Origin: Candidatus Methanoculleus thermohydrogenotrophicum
GTDB lineage: Archaea > Halobacteriota > Methanomicrobia > Methanomicrobiales > Methanoculleaceae
Assembly: GCA_001512375.1 (NCBI GenBank)
Contig: LFRN01000211.1
Span: 1-33,380, forward strand
Reading direction: 5' to 3'
DNA: 33,380 bases
Positions 16,857 to 23,799 of the stretch are shown one piece after another. Every line of letters begins with the position of its first letter. The first letter of the stretch is position 1. A program made the translations under genes and the position numbers. The notes below the pieces were generated by a model that had not been told where the DNA came from, did no database searches, and was given only the letters and a program-made list of their open reading frames with translations.

Positions 16857-16876
16857 CCCCATCCAGAAGGATGGGG
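16857..16876 (+). mobile_element. Right-end hairpin of the IS605-type element
   Basis: CCCCATCC (16857-16864) and GGATGGGG (16869-16876) pair perfectly around an AGAA loop, just after the tnpB stop. Such hairpins mark the right end of IS605 elements and the scaffold end of the associated omega RNA. No matching left end was found. Confidence 0.7.
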
Positions 16877-16931
16877 TAATTCACGTACTGTAATCCAGAT
16901 ACACTAATCACGTGTTTATTGAGTGGGGAGT

Positions 16932-17309
16932 ATGAAAGAACAGACTGAAGTTGGGAAGCTGAAAGAGGGGCGTTACGTCATTGTTGATGATGAGCCCTGC
17001 AGGATCGTCTCCATCGCTGTATCCAAGCCCGGCAAACACGGGGCCGCAAAGTCCCGGATCGAGTGTGTCGGCATCTTTGACGGTGTCAAGCGCTCGATCG
17101 TCCAGCCGGTATCGGCGAAGATCTATGTTCCGATAGTGGAGCGGAAGATTGCGCAGGTCATATCGATCGCCGGCACGAACGTTCAATTCATGGACATCAA
17201 AGATTTTGAGATGTTTGAGCTCAACCTGACCGAGGAACAGGTCAGCGATCTTGAGCCCGGCAGGGAGATCGCCTATATAACATCCCTGGGCAAGAAGAAA
17301 CTTGAGTGA
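16932..17309 (+). CDS. eif5A: Translation initiation factor 5A (aIF5A)
   Basis: aIF5A helps the ribosome form difficult peptide bonds and carries the hypusine modification. The 125-residue protein has the N-terminal SH3-like domain with the loop SKPGKHGAAKSR, in which K35 is the site modified to (deoxy)hypusine. The C-terminal OB domain follows (about 70-125). ATG 16932 gives the standard start MKEQTEVGKLKEGRYV; GTG 16923 is in frame but less likely. It overlaps or abuts agmatinase, which makes putrescine from agmatine and so feeds the polyamine supply that hypusine synthesis draws on. Confidence 0.97.
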   Translation: MKEQTEVGKLKEGRYVIVDDEPCRIVSIAVSKPGKHGAAKSRIECVGIFDGVKRSIVQPVSAKIYVPIVERKIAQVISIAGTNVQFMDIKDFEMFELNLTEEQVSDLEPGREIAYITSLGKKKLE

Positions 17310-17334
17310 CCTGTTCTGGATCTCGAAGGCGGGC

Positions 17335-18186
17335 ATGCATGAACTTGCCCATCTCCATTTCGCTGACGCGGAAAGTTCGTATACTGATGCCAGCTACGCC
17401 GTCTTCGGCGTGCCTTACGACGGGACGACATCTTTCCGGCCAGGGGCACGCTTCGGCCCCCGGGCGATCAGGGAGGCCTCGTTCAACTTTGAGTCGTATG
17501 AGCCCTCGACCGGGATAGACCTCTGTGAGGTTCCGTTCACCGACCTCGGCGACCTCGGGGTTTCAAAGGTCCCGGAGGATCTGGTTGGCCAGGTAGCGGA
17601 CGTTGCGGGCGAGATCGCCGGCGACGGGAAGGTGCCGGTGATGCTCGGCGGCGAGCATACCGCGACGGTAGGCGCGGTCAGGGCCGTACAACCGGATGTC
17701 TACGTCGTCTGCGACGCGCACCTGGACCTGCGGGACGAACTCGACGGGACGCCCTACAGCCACGGGTGCGTCACGCGGCGCGTCCTTGATACTACTGACG
17801 ACGTCGTCATCATCGGCGCCCGGAGCGGCGACCGCGAGCAGTTCGAGGTTGCGGCGGAGAGGACGCGGCTGTACACCGCCGACGCGGTGCGGGAGCGGGG
17901 GATCGCCGGCGTCCTCGGTGAGGTTCTCGCGCATATTGGGGACAAACAAGTATACCTCTCGATCGACGCCGACGCGATCGACTGCTGTCTCACCCCGGGC
18001 CTCGGGACGCCCGAGCCGTTCGGACTGACACCGCTCGATATCAGGGAGGTTGTGCGGACCCTCGCGCCGCACGCGGTCGGGTTCGATTACGTGGAGGTCG
18101 CCCCGTTCGATTCCGGGCAGACGGCGGCGGTGGCGGCACAGATGGTGCGGGAGTTCATCGCGCGGCACTGGATCGCGGAGCGGTGA
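17335..18186 (+). CDS. speB: Agmatinase (ureohydrolase family)
   Basis: Hydrolyses agmatine to putrescine and urea with a two-manganese centre. The 283-residue protein has FGVPYDGTTSFRPGARFGPRAIR, then the metal ligands GGEHTAT, DAHLDLRDELDG (DAHxD) and SIDADAID. The last block normally continues DP, whereas here it reads DC. ATG 17335 has GAAGG five bases upstream; a TTG at 17302 would extend the protein by eleven residues and overlap aIF5A by eight bases. It lies directly behind aIF5A. Related ureohydrolases such as arginase or formiminoglutamase are alternatives, but the aIF5A neighbour favours a polyamine role. Confidence 0.9.
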   Translation: MHELAHLHFADAESSYTDASYAVFGVPYDGTTSFRPGARFGPRAIREASFNFESYEPSTGIDLCEVPFTDLGDLGVSKVPEDLVGQVADVAGEIAGDGKVPVMLGGEHTATVGAVRAVQPDVYVVCDAHLDLRDELDGTPYSHGCVTRRVLDTTDDVVIIGARSGDREQFEVAAERTRLYTADAVRERGIAGVLGEVLAHIGDKQVYLSIDADAIDCCLTPGLGTPEPFGLTPLDIREVVRTLAPHAVGFDYVEVAPFDSGQTAAVAAQMVREFIARHWIAER

Positions 18187-18217
18187 ACGTCCGGGTTCTT
18201 TCCGGTTTCATCACAGA

Positions 18218-18290
18218 CTCACGCGGGAGGCGCGAAGAGGGAAAGGAGGGGAACGCTACATCCTTCGCGGCATCGCGCCCTTCGCGTGAG
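18218..18290. repeat. Palindromic intergenic repeat, copy 2
   Basis: CTCACGCG (18218-18225) and CGCGTGAG (18283-18290) bound a 73-base imperfect palindrome. Inner GGCGCGAAGAGGG and CCTTCGCGGC/GCGCCCTTCGCG strings match the other copies. Confidence 0.7.
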
Positions 18291-18317
18291 GCACTATCCC
18301 CTCCCTGTACTGAAGGG

Positions 18318-18391
18318 CTCACGCGAAGCCGCGAAGAGCGCGAAAGGTGACTATACCGCCCAGTAACTGAATTTCGCGCTCTCCCGCGTGA
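18318..18391. repeat. Palindromic intergenic repeat, copy 3
   Basis: CTCACGCG at the left and CGCGTGA at the right bound a 74-base imperfect palindrome. An inner arm AGAGCGCGAAA pairs with TTTCGCGCTCT. It lies 27 bases from copy 2. Confidence 0.7.
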
Positions 18392-18513
18392 CGCAACAAT
18401 CGCGTGGAAATGTCCACTATTTTTCCTTCGCGGATTCGTGTGCGGCTGACGATCCGCTCCACCCACCAGGACCCACGAAATAAGGCGAAATGGCCCATTA
18501 TTCCTCCCCGGGG

Positions 18514-18929
18514 TCATTCATACCCTGTTGGTTTACACGAAGACGTGAAGTCTGTGTGGTTGTTAGCGATCCGTTTCACCCCTTCTTTGAACGTCCCCGC
18601 GCCGGAATTGATTGACAGACGCAGGGGGAGGTGCATCAACCGCAGGTAGGTCAGTACCTGCTTGGAATGAACCGGGGCAATTTTTCGACAGATTTCAGCT
18701 CAACCACCAGACAACCTGCCACCAGTAAATCAACCCGCAGGCCGTCGTTGAAATGTATCCCGTCAAATTCAAACGCCACAGGCTTCTGCTGTTCCACCTG
18801 CAATCCCCGCTTCTCCAGCATGCGTGCAAGGATAGTTTCATAGACCGATTCGAGCAGTCCAGGCCCCAGAACCCGGTGCAAGTGGTACGCCGTATCAACG
18901 ACAACCGCCGAGACCTCTTCCACATTCAT
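18514..18929 (-). pseudogene. GxxExxY protein gene with a frameshift
   Basis: GxxExxY proteins are about 125-140 residues, nuclease-fold-like, of unclear function. The frame from ATG 18929 (GGTGA five bases upstream) encodes the name-giving GPGLLESVYE and VDLLVAGCLVVELKSVEKL, then stops early at 18651. In the neighbouring frame the missing C-terminus continues without gap: VHSKQVLTYLRLMHLPLRL, then INSGAGTFKEGVKRIANN, ending at TGA 18514-18516. One base is lost at the run of four C's (plus strand GGGG 18674-18677). Restoring it gives about 139 residues. This is a recent inactivation, a phase-variable tract, or a sequencing error. Confidence 0.85.
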
Positions 18930-18982
18930 AGCACTCACCTTCGCGTCCTTCGGGACTTAGCGTGCGAGCATGTCAGCCCCAC

Positions 18983-19001
18983 CTTCGCGCTCTTCGCGTG
19001 A
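18983..19001 (+). repeat. Half copy of the palindromic repeat
   Basis: CTTCGCGCTCTTCGCGTGA is identical to the right arm of copy 1 at 10150-10168. A second, weaker related string (CTTCGCGTCCTTCGGG) lies just to the left at 18939-18954. Confidence 0.7.
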
Positions 19002-19044
19002 GACCAAAGCACCAAACCTCATCTCCCCCGCGTGGAGACCATCC

Positions 19045-19725
19045 TCATGTATCCACATACGTCTCCGGCACCTGGATCTTCAGATGGTAGGCTTTGAGGC
19101 ACCGGGCGTTGATGACGAAGTAATAGTCGCGGCACCCCTCGTAGAAGACCTTCACCCACTGTTCCTTCCGGAGTTCGGGTTTGTCTTTCATAGCGCGGAA
19201 ATAAGCGGAGTTGAGGGTGACGATATGGACAAACCGGTTCGGGTCGTGGGCGTCCATGACCTGGCAGTTGAAGAGCGGGAACTCGTCGTTCATGGGTGTG
19301 ATATCTGAGTAGTCGAGGCGCCAGATGGGGAACGGGATCGTGACGATCCCGGTGGTCCCCGATCCCCGGCCATCGATGGTTGCATAGGTCACCCACTTTG
19401 TGGTGGCGGGCACGGCCGTGGGCTGGGGTGTGGTTATGTTCGGCCGGCTCTCGTCGAACGAGATATGATAGGTCGCCGGGTCAACAAACCCGATCTTCTT
19501 CGGCTTTCCGTCCCAGGTTGGCGTCGGTGTGGGTGTCGGTGTCGGTGTCGTAGGGGGTGCCGTGGGGGCGTGGGTTGGTGTCCAGGCCGGGGTGACGGGC
19601 TCGGGCTCCCGGGGCGTCCGGAGGGGTGGGAGTTCCCCGGTCATCGCCGGCTTTACAACGAGGGCTATCACGAGGACAACCACGATGGCCAGGATGACAT
19701 ATACAAAGTCTTTCTGCTCCGCCAT
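19045..19725 (-). CDS. Membrane-anchored protein with Pro-Thr linker, unknown function
   Basis: The 226-residue protein has an N-terminal membrane helix (about 7-26) after a short MAEQKDF start and no lipobox. A flexible Pro/Thr-rich linker follows (about 30-70, with a run of TP repeats encoded by repeated GGTGTC units on the plus strand). The outer domain (about 75-226) has KKIGFVDPATYHI, TIPFPIWRLDYSDI, FVHIVTLNSAYF and two late cysteines in GCRDYYFVINARCLKAY. This looks like a secreted beta-rich domain tethered outside the cell; I do not recognise the family. AAGGT lies seven bases before the ATG. It is divergent from the archaellin genes, so a role in the cell envelope near the archaellum is possible but unproven. 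Confidence 0.75.
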   Translation of the reverse strand: MAEQKDFVYVILAIVVVLVIALVVKPAMTGELPPLRTPREPEPVTPAWTPTHAPTAPPTTPTPTPTPTPTWDGKPKKIGFVDPATYHISFDESRPNITTPQPTAVPATTKWVTYATIDGRGSGTTGIVTIPFPIWRLDYSDITPMNDEFPLFNCQVMDAHDPNRFVHIVTLNSAYFRAMKDKPELRKEQWVKVFYEGCRDYYFVINARCLKAYHLKIQVPETYVDT

Positions 19726-20067
19726 ATCGTTACCTTCTCTGGTTGCGGGGGGGTGTGCGACCTTGCCCCTGAAACAGGGGGTAGGAAAAAATATCTCCCT
19801 GTTTGAAAGATTCTTTCCACAAATTGGTGGCCTGCCACACAGTATCTCTGATGCTGGTATCGTTGCACTTCCGGCTACAAATACCTGCCTGATCCCGCCT
19901 GCGGCCGCGAACAGGCGATTTACACAAACCCATTATAGAGATGGGTTGCTGAGAAATTGCTCTGTGATCAAATAATCTTTTATACAGGATGGTGTACATG
20001 CTCTCGTGTAACCGTATTGGCCGGATGCGACGCTCATCCGGACTCCGGTAACAGGAGGAAACGTTTC
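19726..20067. promoter_or_regulatory. Divergent control region upstream of the archaellins
   Basis: This 342-base gap contains the archaellin promoter: TTTTATACA at 19978-19986 is the best TATA, placing transcription near 20008 and leaving a 60-base leader. About 35 bases upstream, AACCCAT (19927-19933) and ATGGGTT (19941-19947) form a perfect inverted repeat with a 7-base spacer. AGGAGG at 20053-20058 is the ribosome site of the first archaellin. No gene is seen inside. Confidence 0.55.
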
Positions 20068-20667
20068 ATGAGTAAATTGGTGAAAAATGAAGATGCATTC
20101 ACCGGTCTTGAGGCTGCGATCGTGCTGATCGCGTTTGTCGTGGTTGCCGCGGTCTTCTCGTACGTGATGCTCAGCGCCGGGTTCTTTGCAACCGGGGAGG
20201 CGCAGAGGGTCGTGGATACGGGCGTTGCGCAGGCAACCTCAAGCCTTGAGCTATCAGGGCCGGTGATCGTGAACGCGTCTGCGGATGATCAGGTGGGTAA
20301 CATTACATTCTTCCTGAGGCTATCTGCCGGCGGGACACCGGTGGATATGCAGAAGGTAACCTTCACCGTTTCGACGACTGATAATCTGACAACCTACACG
20401 TATGATAATGTTACCCATATCTGGTATAAGGGTGGAGTCAACAGGACTACTGATGATCTGAAGAATGAGCTGCTCGAACGGTTCGAGACGGTGGAGATCG
20501 TGATCCCGGGGGGTACTCCGGGGGGTACTGCGCCGCCCGAGTTGCCTGATATCAAATCGGACGACCCCTTCACCATAGAGGTCAAGCCCGACGTCGGTGC
20601 GAGGCTCCTGATCAACCGGGTAGCGCCAGCTGACTTAAAAAAGGAGCATAAATACGAGGTCTACTGA
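20068..20667 (+). CDS. flaB: Archaellin 1
   Basis: Filament subunit of the archaellum. The 199-residue precursor has a 10-residue leader, MSKLVKNEDA, then FTGLEAAIVLIAFVVVAAVF, the conserved hydrophobic helix that packs the filament core. Cleavage after A10 by the archaellin peptidase is inferred. The exported domain contains five sequons (NAS, NIT, NLT, NVT, NRT), so it is probably heavily N-glycosylated. A Gly/Pro/Thr-rich stretch near 150 (GGTPGGTAPPELP) may be a loop. AGGAGG sits nine bases before the ATG. The stop overlaps the ribosome site of archaellin 2, so they are expressed together. Confidence 0.95.
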   Translation: MSKLVKNEDAFTGLEAAIVLIAFVVVAAVFSYVMLSAGFFATGEAQRVVDTGVAQATSSLELSGPVIVNASADDQVGNITFFLRLSAGGTPVDMQKVTFTVSTTDNLTTYTYDNVTHIWYKGGVNRTTDDLKNELLERFETVEIVIPGGTPGGTAPPELPDIKSDDPFTIEVKPDVGARLLINRVAPADLKKEHKYEVY

Positions 20668-20678
20668 GGTGAATGAGC

Positions 20679-21386
20679 ATGATGAAACTATTTAAGAACG
20701 AGGATGCATTCACCGGTCTTGAGGCTGCGATCGTGCTGATCGCGTTTGTCGTGGTTGCCGCGGTCTTCTCGTACGTGATGCTCAATGCCGGGTTCTTCGC
20801 AGCCCAGGAGGCGCAGAGGACCGTGCACACCGGGTCGCAGCAGGCCAGTTCCAGCCTGGAAGTCATCGGTGATGTCTATGGGAGGACCAATAATACAACT
20901 ATGAGCCCTGAGAAACCGGGATGCCTGGAGTGGATCGAGTTTACCGTTGGGAATACCGCTGGCGGCACACCGATCGATATCACCCAGATGCTGGTGACGT
21001 TTACCAGTGGAAAGGATGCAATGGTCATACCGTTTAGCGCCAGTGCCTCAATCGAAGGCATTAACAAGACTGGCCAGGATGACGAAGAGAAGGCCAGAGA
21101 TGCCATCCTTGCCGCTGCCAAAACAAGCGACAGCAAAGGCGCCTGGGGCGTCATTATGACTTATAATGACGTTGGTGTGAATGCTACGGGCGACCCCACG
21201 AACAGGAACAACCTCCTCGAACCCGGTGAGCAGTTCGTCCTGGTGGTCGCGTTTCCACGAGAGGGGGACGGGACAGTGCTGACACCCAACACCAGGTTCT
21301 CTGTGAACCTTCAGCCAGCAGCCGGTGCGGGGTACCCCATCAAGAAGACCGTGCCATCGACCATCTATAAGGTGAACAGACTCTAG
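20679..21386 (+). CDS. flaB: Archaellin 2
   Basis: Second filament subunit, 235 residues. The leader MMKLFKNEDA is followed by the same FTGLEAAIVLIAF helix as archaellin 1. Of three close ATGs (20673, 20679, 20682) the second is chosen: GAGGTGA at 20666-20672 lies six bases away and the leader then has the same length as archaellin 1. The first 82 bases of the helix coding region are identical to archaellin 1, after which the outer domains diverge completely. Sequons NNT, NTT, NKT and NAT occur. It is longer in the surface domain, so the two may form different filament segments. Confidence 0.95.
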   Translation: MMKLFKNEDAFTGLEAAIVLIAFVVVAAVFSYVMLNAGFFAAQEAQRTVHTGSQQASSSLEVIGDVYGRTNNTTMSPEKPGCLEWIEFTVGNTAGGTPIDITQMLVTFTSGKDAMVIPFSASASIEGINKTGQDDEEKARDAILAAAKTSDSKGAWGVIMTYNDVGVNATGDPTNRNNLLEPGEQFVLVVAFPREGDGTVLTPNTRFSVNLQPAAGAGYPIKKTVPSTIYKVNRL

Positions 21387-21689
21387 GGTGAACACCCTGC
21401 CCCCCACTAACCCTCTTTTCTCCGGTGTCAGTCGTAATCACCGTGCGGGCAACCTCTGCCTGCAACAAGAGTTATTGGGTCCAACAGATATCTCGTGATA
21501 TCACGGGGCATGATCGTCCTGCACGCCCGTGCCCCCCGGGGGCGCTCGGGCGTTTCCACGAACATGGCGGAAACCACCTCCAGGACCCCGATACAGTGCC
21601 CACCACAGCGTCTCGACGACCCGGGGATCCGGTAGGGGGCGCGACCGTTGAACTTTATCCTCCGGTAGAGGGAGATCATCATCAACTGC

Positions 21690-22290
21690 CGGCGAACGGG
21701 ACGGCGATGAGGAGGAGCAGTGCCGCCGTGATCCGGGAGAAGAACGTCGCGTGGCCGGCATACTTCCCACCGGTTTCGGGTCGGCGCCGCTCAAGGCGCA
21801 AGTATCCCGTAGACCGCAAGCACCCCCGCCGGTGGGTAGAGTGCGCCTGGGGTACCAGATATCAGGGGCGATGCCGTGGTCGGTGCTCAAAGCATCGGGA
21901 GGTTCCAGGCATGGGCGGCGGGCGGACCCGGACGGCACAGGCCACAGCGATGAGGGAGATCGCCACCCGGGGTTGGATGATCGCTTCACCCCTCCGGTAA
22001 TCCAGGTAGAGCGCCGGCAGGAGTTCCGCAAAGACGATCAGTGGCGAAGACCGCGACGCGGCTCATGCCAGGCCGGGGCAAAGGAGGATACCGGAGATAC
22101 CACCGGGCAGGGAGGGACCGAGAGGAACTCCACCATCCCTTCAACGGTGCGGGAACCACCTGGACGACGACCTCGGCTGACCCAGTGAACTCCCCCTTCA
22201 GACCCCCCACGCCAGGTTCGCCCCTCTGGTGGACGTAAAACGCGAGCCTCTCCGTACCAAAATGGGCTTTGCCTGCATGTGAGGGCTCGA
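21690..22290 (-). pseudogene. Possible remnant of a membrane-protein gene, several frameshifts
   Basis: Reading the minus strand from right to left, four stretches look like real protein but lie in alternating frames: RLAFYVHQRGEPGVGG with EFTGSAEVVVQVV; from 22038 IVFAELLPALYLDYRRGEAI with RVAISLIAVACAV; from about 21871 GALYPPAGVLAVYGILA; and from 21807 GYLRLERRRPETGGKYAG with ATFFSRITAALLLLIAVPFA. Together they resemble a soluble part followed by several membrane helices. I do not recognise the family. The alternating frames imply at least three indels. Chance open stretches in GC-rich DNA are the alternative. Confidence 0.35.
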
Positions 22291-22451
22291 TGCAACGGAG
22301 TATCCTCCAGCGACCCTGCTGTCCGGATGCTGCACAATCCCGGCTCATACGCCCCTGCGCCTCCAGCCAGGATCCAGAAAGCGGGAGCAGGTATGTGACA
22401 GAGATTAGAACACTCTAATACTTCCAGAAATCCAACATCCATGTAGGTAAA

Positions 22452-22460
22452 TTTTATTAA
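22452..22460 (+). promoter_or_regulatory. TATA box of the fla motor operon
   Basis: TTTTATTAA lies about 31 bases before ATG 22487, so transcription would start near 22482 and the mRNA would be nearly leaderless. This favours ATG 22487 over ATG 22469, which would fall before the predicted transcription start. Confidence 0.5.
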
Positions 22461-22486
22461 TCATAACAATGATATACTCCAACAAT

Positions 22487-23290
22487 ATGGTGGGGGTAGA
22501 CCAGGCCCAGATCGATAAGATACTTGCCGGTGCATCTTCCGACGATCCGGAGGAACGTCTCGACGCACTTGAGAAGGAGCTGGACTTCGTCAAGACGTCG
22601 ATCAAGCGGCTGCTCATCGATCTGCGGGAGCGGATGAACGAACTGGACAACCCGTTCACCAGCGCCGTCACATACACAGGAAATCGGCTCGAGCGGCCGG
22701 ATCTCACCGTTGATGATAAAGATGAGGAGCCCATTCCCGACGATGTGCCCCCACCCGGACTGCAGAAGACCGGGAAGACTGCCGGGGAGCCTCAGAGCCC
22801 GCTCATCGGCAGCCTGGACAGGGGCCTCCTCCCGGAAGAGACTGCAGGCGCCCACATCCCCCTGGGGGGGCTGTCCACGCCCCCGCAGGTAACCCCCCCC
22901 GGAAAACTCAAACTCCAGAGGGTCCACCAGCTCTTTGAGTGGGTGAGCCAGGGGTGCAGAAAATACGGCCACGAGCGCATGACGGCCATGATCGACGCCT
23001 ACTGGTCGATGGGCTACATCGCTGATGAAGCCTCAGACCAGATCCGCGAGATCATGCGGATAGTCCCCGAGACCCGGGGCGACGTCCAGTATATCGGCCC
23101 AAACGAGTTCGTCTCAGAACTCTACGTCTTAAATCGGATCCTCGATCCCGACGATGCGACACTCGACCGGGAGATGATCGAGGTGCTGATGCTCACCCGC
23201 CGCAACCCGGAGAAACAGGACGCCGGAGAACCACCCTCACATGAACGCGATGCCAGCGATACCTGGATCGACCTGCTGGACAGGATATGA
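22487..23290 (+). CDS. Archaellum protein FlaC-FlaD/E fusion
   Basis: FlaC, FlaD and FlaE (ArlCDE) form the cytosolic collar of euryarchaeal motors and receive the CheY signal through CheF. The 267-residue protein combines an N-terminal coiled-coil FlaC-like segment (about 20-60; RLDALEKELDFVKTSIKRLL), a Pro-rich linker (about 75-145) and a C-terminal FlaD/E domain (about 145-250; RVHQLFEWVSQGCRKYGHER, MIDAYWSMGYI, EFVSELYVLNRIL). No second FlaD/E gene is in the window. It is the first gene of the motor operon, followed three bases later by the next gene. Confidence 0.85.
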   Translation: MVGVDQAQIDKILAGASSDDPEERLDALEKELDFVKTSIKRLLIDLRERMNELDNPFTSAVTYTGNRLERPDLTVDDKDEEPIPDDVPPPGLQKTGKTAGEPQSPLIGSLDRGLLPEETAGAHIPLGGLSTPPQVTPPGKLKLQRVHQLFEWVSQGCRKYGHERMTAMIDAYWSMGYIADEASDQIREIMRIVPETRGDVQYIGPNEFVSELYVLNRILDPDDATLDREMIEVLMLTRRNPEKQDAGEPPSHERDASDTWIDLLDRI

Positions 23291-23293
23291 TGG

Positions 23294-23797
23294 ATGTCAA
23301 GCGAAGCCTTCACCACAGCGATGTTTCTTATCACCGCCATCATTGCGGCTGGCGTACTCATTAACGCAGTCTTTCCAGTCATCTACACCCTTGCGGGCAC
23401 GATCTCGTCATCCTCCCACAATGTGGACGAACGGTTGAGCACCGACGTAAAGATCGTCACGACATATGCCAGTGGAGAGCGGAAAGAGGTCAGGATCTGG
23501 CTAAAGAACGTCGGAACGTCGAGGATCTCCCCATCAGACATAGGGAAGGCCGACGTCTTCCTCGGGGCCCGGGGGAACTTCACCCGGCTCGGCCTGGTAT
23601 CAGGTACACCGGTATCAAACCAGTGGACCTACGCGATCCTGGAGGATACCCAGAAGAACAACTGCTGGGACCCCGGCGAGACCCTCTACATCCAGGCCCA
23701 TAGTGACTGGATCCCCGAGACAGGTGAGATCGTCTACTTCCAGTTCGTCCTGCCCACAGGAGTTTCACGGTCGACCACCTTCACCGCAGGTACATAG
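23294..23797 (+). CDS. flaG: Archaellum stator protein FlaG-like
   Basis: FlaF and FlaG are related single-helix proteins with an outer beta-sandwich; they form the stator and bind the S-layer (known from Sulfolobus). This 167-residue protein has an N-terminal membrane helix (about 7-30; FTTAMFLITAIIAAGVLINA), then SSSSHNVDERLSTDVKIV and VRIWLKNVGTSRI, which match the FlaG pattern of a LSTD segment followed by a strand ending in KNxG. The choice between FlaF and FlaG for this and the next gene is from motif memory and could be reversed. It lies between the FlaC-D/E fusion and its paralogue. Confidence 0.8.
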   Translation: MSSEAFTTAMFLITAIIAAGVLINAVFPVIYTLAGTISSSSHNVDERLSTDVKIVTTYASGERKEVRIWLKNVGTSRISPSDIGKADVFLGARGNFTRLGLVSGTPVSNQWTYAILEDTQKNNCWDPGETLYIQAHSDWIPETGEIVYFQFVLPTGVSRSTTFTAGT

Positions 23798-23799
23798 CC

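Larger units (their letters stand above)
18187..18513. other. Repeat-bearing intergenic region
   Basis: No gene is seen between the agmatinase stop and the frameshifted GxxExxY gene. The stretch is mostly occupied by two adjacent imperfect palindromes (18218-18290 and 18318-18391), listed separately. Confidence 0.6.
21387..22486. other. Decayed intergenic region between the archaellins and the fla operon
   Basis: 1.1 kb without an intact gene separates archaellins from the motor genes, which usually follow directly. On the minus strand, protein-like fragments in different frames suggest a broken membrane-protein gene (listed next). At the right end TTTTATTAA (22452-22460) is a TATA for the FlaC-FlaD/E gene, placing transcription at about 22482. 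Confidence 0.5.

Noticed and set aside
19517-19550. GGTGTC repeats as a possible satellite or CRISPR-like array
   Set aside because: They are in frame and encode the Pro-Thr stalk of the membrane protein; short units without spacers, so not CRISPR.
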